Below the pieces are notes generated by a model. It was not told where the DNA came from. It saw only the letters and a program-made list of their open reading frames with translations, and did no database searches. A stretch of DNA of 64,000 nucleotides from Planctomycetes bacterium syqfu (GTDB lineage: Bacteria > Planctomycetota > Phycisphaerae > Phycisphaerales > Phycisphaeraceae): contig CP087563.1 in the NCBI GenBank assembly GCA_020974905.1, positions 4,588,001 to 4,652,000 on the forward strand, read 5' to 3'. The position numbers and the translations under genes were made by a program. Below, in pieces: positions 1-8,436 of the stretch. Numbering within the stretch: position 1 is the first letter of the stretch; the number at the start of each line of letters is the position of its first letter.

Positions 1-1
1 C

Positions 2-67
2 ACCGACTCCTCCACCGGCAAGCTTTTCCCGATCGCAACATTCCAACGCCAACTGCGCCAGTTCTGA
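2..67 (+). CDS. C-terminal fragment of an unknown protein (cut by window edge)
   Basis: Frame 2 reads 21 residues ending in ...FQRQLRQF before a TGA at 65-67. A strong terminator hairpin starts 30 bp later, which fits the end of a real gene. The competing open frame 3 reads straight through the terminator and is therefore less likely. Too little is visible to name a function. Confidence 0.4.
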   Translation, partial: TDSSTGKLFPIATFQRQLRQF

Positions 68-97
68 TTGCGTTGTGACAACTTCAAAAATAAAACG

Positions 98-124
98 AAC
101 CGTGAGTGATCCTCACGGTTTTTT
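98..124 (+). terminator. Rho-independent terminator after the left-edge gene
   Basis: A perfect 9-bp stem (98-106 AACCGTGAG pairing with 112-120), a 5-nt loop TGATC and a following run of T. It closes the transcription unit that enters from the left edge. Confidence 0.85.
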
Positions 125-167
125 GTTGCGCGATTAGCGAGATTTCATGTAGAGCTACGCTCTATCC

Positions 168-266
168 CGCGGTGACACACCGCGGCTCGCCTGAAGACTT
201 TGACGCATCTATTTACACACTCAGGCGAGCCGCGTCGTGTCGACGCGGGCTTCGTCGAAGACGAAA
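168..266. repeat. REP-like palindromic element, upstream copy
   Basis: Four successive palindromes: a CCGCGGT hairpin (168-186), an inverted pair GGCTCGCCTGA (184-194) and TCAGGCGAGCC (221-231), a hairpin CGCGTCG-TGT-CGACGCG (231-247) and TTCGTC-GAA-GACGAA (251-265). A near copy in the same orientation lies at 831-930, on the other side of the transposase-like gene. This is the arrangement expected of REP/BIME elements around a RAYT gene. Confidence 0.8.
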
Positions 267-308
267 TAAATCTTTCATCATCTCATTAACCGACATACAA
301 TCCCTCTC

Positions 309-821
309 ATGACCCAGCATCTTGATCCGGCAAGAGCAACCTGGCATATCACCTTCGGGACCTATGGCACACGCATACACGGTGACGACCGGCCAACCGT
401 GGATCGTAAGCAAAATCACCCGACCGAGCCTTTCATTTTTCGTGATCAAAACCGCCTGAAGCAGAATCAGCAGGCACTCAAAACACCGCCGTTATATTTG
501 AGTCTGCAACAAAGACAATTGATTGAATCGATTATCCCCGAAATATGTCATCGTGGTGATTGGTCGTATCGCATCAACGCAGCACCGGTTGATGGTGATC
601 ATGTTCACGTCTTGCTCGATGCAACCTGTGATCGCGATCCGGATGCGATCATGAAATGGCTTAAGCGATGGGTTGGTGAAGCACTCACTGAAAAGTGGGG
701 CAACCCTGCCAGCGGAACATGGTGGGCAAAATGCGGCTCCACCAAACCGATCAAGGATGAAGACTATTTGAACAATGTGTATGAATACATCCGACGGCAA
801 AGGACGTTTCCTGTGATTTGA
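309..821 (+). CDS. REP-associated tyrosine transposase (RAYT, Y1/HUH family)
   Basis: 170-residue protein of the IS200/TnpA-REP (Y1 transposase) superfamily. Seen directly: the N-terminal WHITFGTYGT core with IHGD, which matches the TWLHGD signature of RAYTs; an HUH motif at H98-V-H100 in DGDHVHVLLD; and a C-terminal YEYIRRQ segment whose Y160 is the likely DNA-linking tyrosine with Q164. Such single-domain endonucleases nick and rejoin single-stranded REP hairpins and are usually single-copy genes kept between REP copies. Exactly that is seen here, with palindromic arrays at 168-266 and 831-930. The gene appears intact. Activity is inferred from the motifs only. Confidence 0.85.
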   Translation: MTQHLDPARATWHITFGTYGTRIHGDDRPTVDRKQNHPTEPFIFRDQNRLKQNQQALKTPPLYLSLQQRQLIESIIPEICHRGDWSYRINAAPVDGDHVHVLLDATCDRDPDAIMKWLKRWVGEALTEKWGNPASGTWWAKCGSTKPIKDEDYLNNVYEYIRRQRTFPVI

Positions 822-830
822 ACGGGAACC

Positions 831-930
831 CCGCCGCGACACGCGGCGGCTCGCCTGAATTCCGTGACGGATCCATCTGCACACTCAGGCGAGCCGCGTC
901 GTGTCGACGCGCGATTCGTCGAAGACGAAA
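831..930. repeat. REP-like palindromic element, downstream copy
   Basis: Same order of palindromes as the copy at 168-266: CCGCCGCG-ACA-CGCGGCGG (831-849), GGCTCGCCTGA with its inverse ending near 896, CGCGTCG-TGT-CGACGCG (896-912) and TTCGTC-GAA-GACGAA (915-929). The first hairpin differs in sequence from the upstream copy but keeps its pairing, a sign of selection on structure. The element ends 10 bp before the next start codon and so forms that gene's leader. Confidence 0.8.
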
Positions 931-939
931 TTTAAAACC

Positions 940-1725
940 ATGCCTGAACAACCATCCCGAAATAGATATCGTTTGATTCCGTCATGTCCTGTGTGCGGGA
1001 AAACGGTGTTGCCCTGGGTTGCTTTGCAGGATGACAACACGCCAATTGCATGCCGTGGCTGTAAGACTCAGTTGCGAGCCGAAGTACGAGGAACAACCTT
1101 GCTGTTCATGTTGTTCATGCTCATGTCGATTCCGGCTTGGATGGTGTGTTCACTGGTGGGATGGTTCAAGTTTTGTCGTTGGATGAATATTGGTGGCCAC
1201 GAGGAATTGATTGTGTTTTTTGTTGGAGCGGTACTGTGCCTGGTTTGGTCTTTGAGTCTTTGGCCTTTGAGTTCGCTGTATGTTTGTAAAACAGTCAAAC
1301 TCTGGGAGTCGCATTGTCGAAAGTGTGGCTATAACCTCAAGGTCATGACGGATGACACATGTCCGGAGTGTGGGGCGGTTTACGACCCGGATTACCAGCC
1401 GTTGTTGACGCGTCATGTGTGTCAATTCAACTTCACCCGACAAGCAATCAAACGTTGCTTGGTGTGGACTGGTGTGCTCTTTGTCATCCTCTCATTGGTC
1501 AACGGGTTTTACAGCATGGTGACAGATCAGCCGGTCCAAGCGATTGGATATCCAGCAACCTATTATTCCTCTGGTCATCTTGATGGGCTGATGGTGCAAA
1601 ACTTTTCATTGGGTTTGATGTTGTGGGATATGCTGATTTGTTTCGTGATCGTCTGGCTGATCCAAACCGTTTGTTACAACATTCAATTGAGAAAGCATGC
1701 TGGCGTAGCGGATATGAAAAGGTGA
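940..1725 (+). CDS. Zinc-ribbon integral membrane protein
   Basis: 261 residues from ATG 940. A longer GTG-initiated reading from 901 would begin inside the REP-like element and is rejected. The N-terminus has a CPVCG...CRGC zinc ribbon, then two predicted membrane helices, a second ribbon CRKCGY...CPECG around residues 125-150, and two more hydrophobic helices near the C-terminus. Proteins with this ribbon/helix layout are common unnamed proteins in planctomycetes. The next gene is a paralog 5 bp downstream, so the two are probably co-transcribed. No catalytic motif is visible and the function is unknown. Confidence 0.75.
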   Translation: MPEQPSRNRYRLIPSCPVCGKTVLPWVALQDDNTPIACRGCKTQLRAEVRGTTLLFMLFMLMSIPAWMVCSLVGWFKFCRWMNIGGHEELIVFFVGAVLCLVWSLSLWPLSSLYVCKTVKLWESHCRKCGYNLKVMTDDTCPECGAVYDPDYQPLLTRHVCQFNFTRQAIKRCLVWTGVLFVILSLVNGFYSMVTDQPVQAIGYPATYYSSGHLDGLMVQNFSLGLMLWDMLICFVIVWLIQTVCYNIQLRKHAGVADMKR

Positions 1726-1730
1726 ATTGA

Positions 1731-2495
1731 ATGTCGGAGAATGCTTCAAACAACCAACTCCAATTCCTGCCGCGTTGCCCGTGTTGCGGGGCGAAGTTGC
1801 CGGTGGGGTGGATGCTCACGTTTGATACCAGGCGGGTGATGGTGTGTCCGTCATGTGAGAAGCAGTTGCAGATCGACATGAAAATGACGGTGGCGGATTG
1901 GCTGATCCAGACGGTGATTTATGCGCCGCTATTGGTGTATGGGTTAGCCGTGTCGTTGTGGTTGAGTCGGTTATTGCCTCAGTTACAGGTGACGATTTTC
2001 GTGCTCTGGTTCATCACGTTGCTGGTGGTGGGGCGGGTGCTTTGGCGGGTTTTCTGTTCGAGTATCAAACTTTGGCAGCCACGCTGTCTGCGATGCGATT
2101 ATGACCTGCAGGGGTTGGATCATTACCAATGCCCGGAGTGTGGGAAGGAGAATGATCCGAAGTTTGCCGCGAGTCGTGAGATTGGCATCGCACGGTTTGG
2201 CCGGTATGTGCTTGTGAGCACTTTGAGTCTATGGATGCTTTTTGCCATGGTGTCACTGATTGGAAGCTATGTTCACAAGGGCATGATTCAACCCACGGGC
2301 TTCCCGTTTGGTGTTGTTGCGATACCGAATCGCGGGCGTGCGATGATGTTGGGGGGCGGTGCCAAAATCGCTTCATATGATTGGCAATGGACACAGATGT
2401 GCAATGATTTGTCGGTGTGTTTGCTACTGGGATTTTTGTTGGCTTCGGCGTTGATGCAAAGCTTCATTGTCAGGCAGAACAAATCCGCTGATTGA
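1731..2495 (+). CDS. Zinc-ribbon integral membrane protein, paralog of the preceding gene
   Basis: 254 residues, starting 5 bp after the previous stop. It has the same design: an N-terminal CPCCGAKLP...CPSCEKQ ribbon, two hydrophobic helices, a second ribbon CLRCDYDLQGL...CPECGKEN, and C-terminal membrane segments. The pair looks like a tandem duplication that has diverged considerably outside the ribbons. Both ribbons keep paired cysteines, so metal binding is likely. A smaller protein with one ribbon is encoded at 61078-61485. Function unknown. Confidence 0.75.
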   Translation: MSENASNNQLQFLPRCPCCGAKLPVGWMLTFDTRRVMVCPSCEKQLQIDMKMTVADWLIQTVIYAPLLVYGLAVSLWLSRLLPQLQVTIFVLWFITLLVVGRVLWRVFCSSIKLWQPRCLRCDYDLQGLDHYQCPECGKENDPKFAASREIGIARFGRYVLVSTLSLWMLFAMVSLIGSYVHKGMIQPTGFPFGVVAIPNRGRAMMLGGGAKIASYDWQWTQMCNDLSVCLLLGFLLASALMQSFIVRQNKSAD

Positions 2496-2666
2496 AATGT
2501 TAGATTCCTGTTAATTCCCATTGCTGGGATATCGGCAAGGGATCTGAAAAAGCGGGTTTTGTGTTGCGATGATTCCCATAATTCACGGTCTTTCCGCATA
2601 AAACAGGCCATTGTGTCTTGAACGGTTTTCAGCATGAGATATTGATAGACGGTTAGTTTCTCAAAC

Positions 2667-2706
2667 CTGACTGGCTCCTCATATTTTCCTCACATTACGC
2701 TAACAA
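2667..2706 (+). promoter_or_regulatory. Pho box upstream of pstS
   Basis: Four 7-bp units, CTGACTG, CTCATAT, CTCACAT and CTAACAA, each separated by 4 bp, give an exact 11-bp period. This is the architecture of PhoB boxes (direct repeats related to CTGTCAT every 11 bp, also four units at E. coli pstS). A GGATAC-like -10 follows at about 2712. An overlapping inverted repeat, CCTCACATT (2688-2696) with AATGTGAGG (2705-2713), could add a hairpin in the leader or a second operator. PhoB control is inferred. Confidence 0.65.
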
Positions 2707-2761
2707 TGTGAGGATACCTTCTTGGGCGTCTCGAACGAGAAGAAAACTCAAGGAGCTACAA

Positions 2762-3742
2762 ATGTCCAAATTCCGTTCAATCGTTGCGGCCGTGTGTGCC
2801 GTGGTCCTGATGGCAGCACCTGCCTTTGCACAGGTGTCCGTCGATCCCAATCTGCCCGACTACACCCCGGTCTCCGGCGTGGTGGGCAACATCAAGTCAG
2901 TCGGTTCTGACACCATGAACAACATGATGACGCTGTGGGCTGAAGGTTTCAAAACCATGTACCCCAACGTTCAGGTTGAAATCGAAGGCAAGGGTTCATC
3001 AACTGCCCCGCCGTCACTGATCAGCGCCACTTCCAACTTCGGCCCGATGAGCCGTGCCACCAAGAGCAAGGAAGACGACGCATTCGAAAAGCGTTTCGGC
3101 TACAAGCCCACGCAGCTTCCCACCTCCATCGACATGCTTGCTGTGTATGTCAACAAGGATAACCCGATCGAAGGTCTGAGCTTCCCCCAGGTTGACGCGA
3201 TCTTCTCCAAGAGTCGCAAGCTCGGTATGGCTTCCTCCATCGACAAGTGGGGTCAAGCAGGTCTCACTGGTGCATGGGCCAACGCTCCCATCAGCCTCTA
3301 CGGCCGTAACTCGGCTTCAGGTACCTATGGCTACTTCAAGAAGCACGCTCTGGGTAAGGGCGACTATCGTGACTCCGTCAAGGAACAGCCCGGCAGCTCT
3401 GCTGTGGTCCAGGGTGTGGCTTCCGACAAGTACGGTATCGGCTACTCGGGCATCGGCTACAAGACTGCTGACGTCAAAGCCATCGCACTTTCCAAGGAAG
3501 AAGGCGGCAAGCTCATCCCCGCGACGCCTGAATATGCCTACACCGGCGATTACCCCCTGTCCCGTTTCCTGTGGTTGACCGTCAACTACAAGCCCGGCAG
3601 CCAGCTTGAACCTCTCCGCAAGGAATTCATCAAGTACATCTTCTCCAAGCAGGGTCAGATGGACGTTGTCAAGGATGGCTACTATCCCATCACCGCCCAG
3701 ATCGCCAAAAAGGCACTGGCTTCGGTCAACATCCACGACTAA
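2762..3742 (+). CDS. pstS: Phosphate ABC transporter, substrate-binding protein PstS
   Basis: Periplasmic phosphate-binding protein of the PstSCAB importer. The ATG at 2762 is chosen because it follows an AAGGAGC ribosome binding site and opens a clean signal peptide (FRSIVAAVCAVVLMAAPAFA, cleavage after AFA). An in-frame upstream ATG at 2708 lies inside the promoter palindrome and lacks a binding site. Phosphate-binding loops typical of the family are visible: GSDTM near the mature N-terminus, GKGSSTAPP, GPMSR, and GRNSASGTYGYF in the second lobe. The 326-residue length is normal. The gene is followed by a hairpin before pstC, which should raise its transcript level relative to the membrane genes. 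Confidence 0.93.
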   Translation: MSKFRSIVAAVCAVVLMAAPAFAQVSVDPNLPDYTPVSGVVGNIKSVGSDTMNNMMTLWAEGFKTMYPNVQVEIEGKGSSTAPPSLISATSNFGPMSRATKSKEDDAFEKRFGYKPTQLPTSIDMLAVYVNKDNPIEGLSFPQVDAIFSKSRKLGMASSIDKWGQAGLTGAWANAPISLYGRNSASGTYGYFKKHALGKGDYRDSVKEQPGSSAVVQGVASDKYGIGYSGIGYKTADVKAIALSKEEGGKLIPATPEYAYTGDYPLSRFLWLTVNYKPGSQLEPLRKEFIKYIFSKQGQMDVVKDGYYPITAQIAKKALASVNIHD

Positions 3743-3801
3743 GCAAAGCTTAATCACCTGATTCTCCCCTCATTGTCCAAGTGAGGATCAGATCCAACCA
3801 G

Positions 3802-3833
3802 CGGGTGACGGTTTAACGGCCGTCACCCGTTTT
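3802..3833 (+). terminator. Intercistronic terminator/attenuator between pstS and pstC
   Basis: A 10-bp stem CGGGTGACGG (3802-3811) pairing with 3820-3829, an 8-nt loop and four T. Because pst genes resume only downstream, it probably lets part of the transcription through while stabilising the pstS message. Confidence 0.75.
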
Positions 3834-3842
3834 CACCCCGCC

Positions 3843-3871
3843 CCCCCGGAAGCCCCGGACCCCCGGAAGTT
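3843..3871. repeat. C-rich CCCCCGGAA repeat, copy 1
   Basis: Three tandem CCCCGGAA-like units directly after the pstS hairpin. Near-identical copies lie at 28804-28833 after the UDP-glucuronate decarboxylase gene and, inverted, at 59539-59562. Confidence 0.6.
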
Positions 3872-3957
3872 CTAAAAGTTTGTGTGACCGTTTATGGAAC
3901 TTCCGACGTTAAACCTGATTACCCCCGCCAATTGCAAGGTCTGATGGAACACCAACA

Positions 3958-6642
3958 ATGAGTCAAGAACCTAAAACCGGATTCACAGGGCGACGACGCG
4001 TCCGTCGGACCTCAAAAATGGTCAAGTACGGCGACATGATGGCCCGGACCTGCATCACCGTCGGTGGTGTGGGCACGATCCTGGCAGTCGGACTGGTCTG
4101 CGTCTTTCTGACCTGGAAAGTCCTCCCCCTCTTCCAGTCGCCCAAAGTCGAATCTGCCAAGGTCGTTCAGGTCGAAGCCAATCACGGCAAAATCATTCAC
4201 CTGGACCTCGACGAGTTCCGCAACATCTCCATGGTGGTCTATGAAGACGGTACCGTGGTGACCCAGGACATCGCGACCGGCAAGAAACTCCAGGAACTGA
4301 CCTTGGTTCCCGATGGCAAAAAACTCACCGCATGGTCGTTTGGTATCGGTGGCAAGCACATGATGCTTGGTTACGAAGACGGCTCGACCCGTGTGGGTGA
4401 CCTGGGCTTTAGTGTTCGATTTCTGGAAAAATCCGAAGCGCCCGTGGCTGCTCAGGAATTGGAAATCGGTGATGTCACGGCGGTCGACGGTGTGATCTAC
4501 AGCAAGACGCCTGAAGGCCAGCTTCGCAGTCAGTTTGCCAAACTCACCCTCGAAGACCCCATTGCTCCCGACAAGGACAGCAATGGATCTGCGATTCGTC
4601 TGATTGACCACACCATCTTCAATGAGTCGCCCATCTATGTCACGCTCAACGACAAAGGTGATCTGAAGATCAACCGCATCACCCGCAAGGAAAACTGGAT
4701 GACCGGCAAGGTGACCTTCAGTGTTTCGCAGGGTGATCTTCCTTATGACACACAAAGTCATGCAGACAAGCCGGCGTACCTGAAGCTTGCAGGCTTGGGT
4801 GACAGCGTGCTGGTGTCCTGGAAAGATGGTTTTTCCCAGCGTTTTGACACCCGCGATTTCAACAAGCCGGTGTTGGCTGAAACACTGGATCTCACCCCGC
4901 AGTCCAATCACACGATCACCGCGTTGCAATTCATGAACGGTCGTAACACGTTGATCGTCGGTGATTCGTCTGGTGAACTCAGTGCCTGGTTCCGTACCAA
5001 GCCCGAGGGGACCGAGACGTCCGACGGTGCGGTTTTGACCAAGGCTCACAGTTTGCCCAGCGGGAATGCCGCTGCCACCGCGATTGCCGTCTCCAGCCGC
5101 AGCCGCATGATTGTGGTTGGTTTTGCTGACGCCTCTGCTGCGATTTACCAGGTGACTGTTGGCAACCAGTTGGTTCACGCAGGCATCAAGGACTCCAAGG
5201 ACGCGGTCCAGGCCGTGGCGATGGCTCCCAAAGACAACGGCATGATGGCGGTGACCAACAAGCAGATCGGCATGTGGAATGTCGATCCCAAGTATCCGGC
5301 GATTACTGCTGGCGCGATCTTCCTGCCGGTCTGGTATGAAGGTTACGCCGAACCGACACACGTTTGGCAGTCTTCAGCCGGTACCGATGACTCGGAACCC
5401 AAGTATGGTTTGTACCCGCTGATTTTCGGTACGCTCAAGGCCACGTTTTACTCGATGCTCTTTGGCTTGCCGATTGCGATTCTCGCAGCGGTGTACACCT
5501 CTGAGTTCCTTCACCCACGTGTCAAGGCATGGGTCAAGCCGACCATCGAACTGATGGCATCACTGCCTTCGGTGGTGTTGGGCTTCCTGGCTGCTTTGGT
5601 CTTTGCCCCGTTCTTCGAAAAATTCGTCCCATCGATGCTGGCCTGTGTGGCAACGATCCCGCTGAGCTTCTTACTCGGTGCGTATCTCTGGCAGTTGCTG
5701 CCTCACGAACTGGCGATTCGCCTGGATAACATCGGTGATATCGCACCGTCTCCGACGGAGAAGGTCAACCCGCTTCGCATGATCCTTTTCAAACTCGGTG
5801 GTGTGCGTCTGGTGTGTCTGTTTGTGATGTTTGCCCTGTCACTGGTTGCTGCCCTGGCATTGGGAACGCCGATTGAACACCTGCTCTTTGCAGGCGACGT
5901 GAAGCGTTGGCTCGATGGTCAGATTGGTAACGGCATCGGTGCGTGGATGATTCTGCTCTTGCCCTTGTCCGGTCTGGCTGCTGCGTTTGTCATCAGTCGC
6001 GTGGTCAACCCCAAGGTGGCTGCATACGGTGACACCCGCACGCGTGGCAAAGTCGCGGTTCTCGATTTGGCCAAGTTCCTGCTGGCCTGCGTGCTGACCT
6101 GCATCATCGCCTACGCCGTTTCCGCCTTGCTTAACGGCATCGGTTGGGACCCGCGTGGCAGCTATGTCGACACCTATGTCCAACGTAACGCCTTGATCGT
6201 CGGTTTCGTGATGGGCTTTGCGATCATCCCCATCATCTACACCATTGCTGAAGACGCTTTGAGTGCGGTCCCCACGCACCTGCGATCCGCATCACTGGGC
6301 GCCGGTGCCACACCCTGGCAGACGGCAACCCGCATCATCATGCCGACTGCGATGAGCGGTTTGTTCTCCGCCATGATGATTGGCCTGGGACGTGCGGTGG
6401 GTGAGACCATGATCGTGCTCATGGCTGCGGGGAACACCCCGGTCATGGAGATGAACATTTTCAACGGATTCAGAACGCTGGCTGCCAACATCGCGGTGGA
6501 GCTTCCCGAAGCGCCCAAAGATGGTACGCACTTTCGCATGTTGTTCCTGGCGGCATTGACACTCTTTGCCATGACATTTGTGGTTAACACCATTGCCGAG
6601 GCCGTCCGCCTGCGGTTCCGAAAGAAGGCAATCCAATTATGA
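3958..6642 (+). CDS. pstC: Phosphate ABC transporter permease PstC, enlarged form
   Basis: 894 residues against about 300 in E. coli. The first membrane helix (about 32-54) is followed by roughly 420 residues of beta-rich, repeat-like sequence with WD-type strands (about 55-475), which should lie outside the inner membrane. The conventional permease core starts near residue 481 (LIFGTLKATFYSMLFGLPIA). The cytoplasmic EAA loop that docks to PstB is at about 764-790 (EDALSAVPTHLRSASLGAG). Extended PstC proteins of this type are known in other Gram-negative bacteria. A weak GGAAC site precedes ATG 3958, and the stop overlaps pstA by 4 bp (ATGA), indicating translational coupling. The extra domain might sense or shield the binding protein, which is speculation. 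Confidence 0.9.
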   Translation: MSQEPKTGFTGRRRVRRTSKMVKYGDMMARTCITVGGVGTILAVGLVCVFLTWKVLPLFQSPKVESAKVVQVEANHGKIIHLDLDEFRNISMVVYEDGTVVTQDIATGKKLQELTLVPDGKKLTAWSFGIGGKHMMLGYEDGSTRVGDLGFSVRFLEKSEAPVAAQELEIGDVTAVDGVIYSKTPEGQLRSQFAKLTLEDPIAPDKDSNGSAIRLIDHTIFNESPIYVTLNDKGDLKINRITRKENWMTGKVTFSVSQGDLPYDTQSHADKPAYLKLAGLGDSVLVSWKDGFSQRFDTRDFNKPVLAETLDLTPQSNHTITALQFMNGRNTLIVGDSSGELSAWFRTKPEGTETSDGAVLTKAHSLPSGNAAATAIAVSSRSRMIVVGFADASAAIYQVTVGNQLVHAGIKDSKDAVQAVAMAPKDNGMMAVTNKQIGMWNVDPKYPAITAGAIFLPVWYEGYAEPTHVWQSSAGTDDSEPKYGLYPLIFGTLKATFYSMLFGLPIAILAAVYTSEFLHPRVKAWVKPTIELMASLPSVVLGFLAALVFAPFFEKFVPSMLACVATIPLSFLLGAYLWQLLPHELAIRLDNIGDIAPSPTEKVNPLRMILFKLGGVRLVCLFVMFALSLVAALALGTPIEHLLFAGDVKRWLDGQIGNGIGAWMILLLPLSGLAAAFVISRVVNPKVAAYGDTRTRGKVAVLDLAKFLLACVLTCIIAYAVSALLNGIGWDPRGSYVDTYVQRNALIVGFVMGFAIIPIIYTIAEDALSAVPTHLRSASLGAGATPWQTATRIIMPTAMSGLFSAMMIGLGRAVGETMIVLMAAGNTPVMEMNIFNGFRTLAANIAVELPEAPKDGTHFRMLFLAALTLFAMTFVVNTIAEAVRLRFRKKAIQL

Positions 6643-8414
6643 GTACCACACTCAAAGAACCTCAGAACACACCGGCTCTCCCGCGCGAAATCATTCGTGG
6701 CTCGATGTCCGCACGCAAAAAAGCACGCGGCAACCGTGGGGGTCGAAGCCTGCTTGCCAAGGGGGAACCGATGCTCTGGCTCACCGGCGGCGGACTTGTC
6801 GTTGCGGTGGTGATGATCATCGCCTTGCTGACACTGGTCATCATCCAGGGGGCTGTGACTTTCTGGCCCAAGCCGGTTGTGCAGTTCACCCTCAAGGACA
6901 ACACGATCTACATGGGTGAAGTCACCCGTGATGACACCTACAAGCCTGAACCCGGCGTGCTCAATTCGCTTCCTGCCGATGTGCAGGCCGACATTGCTGC
7001 CAACGAAGGTTGGGCGCATCGCGAGTTGGTCCGTACCGGTAACTTCGATCTGACCAACACACACTTTCACTGGGTTGAAGACTTCAACAGCCAGGGTCAG
7101 ACACTGCCCAAGTGGGCCACCGTCATCGAACGTAACTCATGGGGTCGGTTCTACGGCATGCCCAAGTCGTTCCTGATTGATGGCAAGGTCGTCGCGGACA
7201 CCCCGCAGGCTGCATGGGCTGAATACATCAAGTATCACGACGAAGTCCGCGAACGTTGGCATGAACGCCGTGGGTTGGAAAAACATGACATCGGCCGCGA
7301 ATCCCGCAAAGTCGATCACGCCCGTCTGGAAATGAAGTCGGCCTTGCTCGAACATGGCAAAGACTCTGCTGAGTACCGTGAAGCGCAAGCCAACTACGAC
7401 GCAATCGAAGCGCAGGTCAACGTAGCCTATGCCAGGATTCGTGAAGAAATCAATGCACTGAACGCTGAAAACGACCGTTACCAACTGGTGATGGAAACCG
7501 CGCAAGGTCAGGAAAAACAACTGGGCTTGGCTGAGATCGTTCGTGCTTATCCCGCTAACCAGTTGGGCCTGGGGGGCAAGATCAGTTTGTACCTTTCACG
7601 CTGGTGGGAGTTCCTCTCCGACGAACCACGTGAAGCCAACTCTGAAGGTGGTGTGTTCCCGGCTATTTTCGGTACCGTTGCCATGACACTGATCATGTCC
7701 GTCCTGGTCGTGCCGTTTGGTGTGCTCGCATCACTTTACCTGCGTGAGTACGCCAAGGCCGGCCCGATGATCTCGGCGGTGCGTATTGCGATCAACAACC
7801 TTGCCGGTGTGCCGAGTATTGTGTTCGGCGTGTTTGGTCTGGGTTTCTTCTGCTATGTCGTCGGTGGCACGATTGACGAAGTCTTCTTCAAGGCTTCGCT
7901 TCCCAACCCGACGTTTGGTACCGGCGGTCTATTGTGGGCTGCATTGACGTTGGCATTGCTGACGCTGCCTGTGGTGATTGTCTCCACGGAAGAAGCGTTG
8001 GCGGCGGTGCCCGGCTCGATGCGTGAAGGCAGCTATGGCTGCGGTGCTTCCAAGTGGCAGACCATCCGCCGGATTGTTCTGCCGCGTGCAATGCCCGGTG
8101 TGATGACCGGCGCGATTCTTGCCATGGCGCGCGGTGCCGGTGAAGTGGCGCCGTTGATGCTTGTCGGTGCGGTGAAGCTTGCTCCGGAGCTTCCGATCGA
8201 CGGCGTGTATCCCTTCCTCCATGCACAACGCAGTTTCATGCACCTGGGTTTCCACGTGTATGACCTGGGTTTCCAGTCTCAGAACGCTGAGGCCGCCAAG
8301 CCCATGGTGTTCACCACAACACTGCTGCTGATTTGTATCGTTGCCTTTTTGAACCTTTTTGCCATCTGGTTGCGTGCCCGTCTGCGACGCAAGTTCGTGT
8401 CCAGCCAATTCTGA
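6639..8414 (+). CDS. pstA: Phosphate ABC transporter permease PstA, enlarged form
   Basis: 591 residues, about twice the E. coli length. After a basic cytoplasmic start there is a membrane helix at about 46-72, then a roughly 260-residue insert containing a charged, probably coiled-coil stretch (about 195-280). The permease core begins near 338, and the EAA loop EEALAAVPGSMREGSYGCG lies near 451. The insert matches the enlarged PstC partner, so the two extra-membrane domains may contact each other. The start overlaps pstC by 4 bp. RARLRRKF near the end is a normal positive-inside tail. Confidence 0.9.
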   Translation: MSTTLKEPQNTPALPREIIRGSMSARKKARGNRGGRSLLAKGEPMLWLTGGGLVVAVVMIIALLTLVIIQGAVTFWPKPVVQFTLKDNTIYMGEVTRDDTYKPEPGVLNSLPADVQADIAANEGWAHRELVRTGNFDLTNTHFHWVEDFNSQGQTLPKWATVIERNSWGRFYGMPKSFLIDGKVVADTPQAAWAEYIKYHDEVRERWHERRGLEKHDIGRESRKVDHARLEMKSALLEHGKDSAEYREAQANYDAIEAQVNVAYARIREEINALNAENDRYQLVMETAQGQEKQLGLAEIVRAYPANQLGLGGKISLYLSRWWEFLSDEPREANSEGGVFPAIFGTVAMTLIMSVLVVPFGVLASLYLREYAKAGPMISAVRIAINNLAGVPSIVFGVFGLGFFCYVVGGTIDEVFFKASLPNPTFGTGGLLWAALTLALLTLPVVIVSTEEALAAVPGSMREGSYGCGASKWQTIRRIVLPRAMPGVMTGAILAMARGAGEVAPLMLVGAVKLAPELPIDGVYPFLHAQRSFMHLGFHVYDLGFQSQNAEAAKPMVFTTTLLLICIVAFLNLFAIWLRARLRRKFVSSQF

Positions 8415-8436
8415 TTTTTAAAACAGGAGCTTACGA

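Noticed and set aside
901-939. GTG start giving a 13-residue longer zinc-ribbon protein
   Set aside because: The extension is translated from the REP-like palindromes; ATG 940 is the natural start.
4012-5361. A 449-residue open frame antisense to pstC
   Set aside because: It lies wholly opposite a well-supported gene and has no family motifs; a shadow of pstC codon bias.
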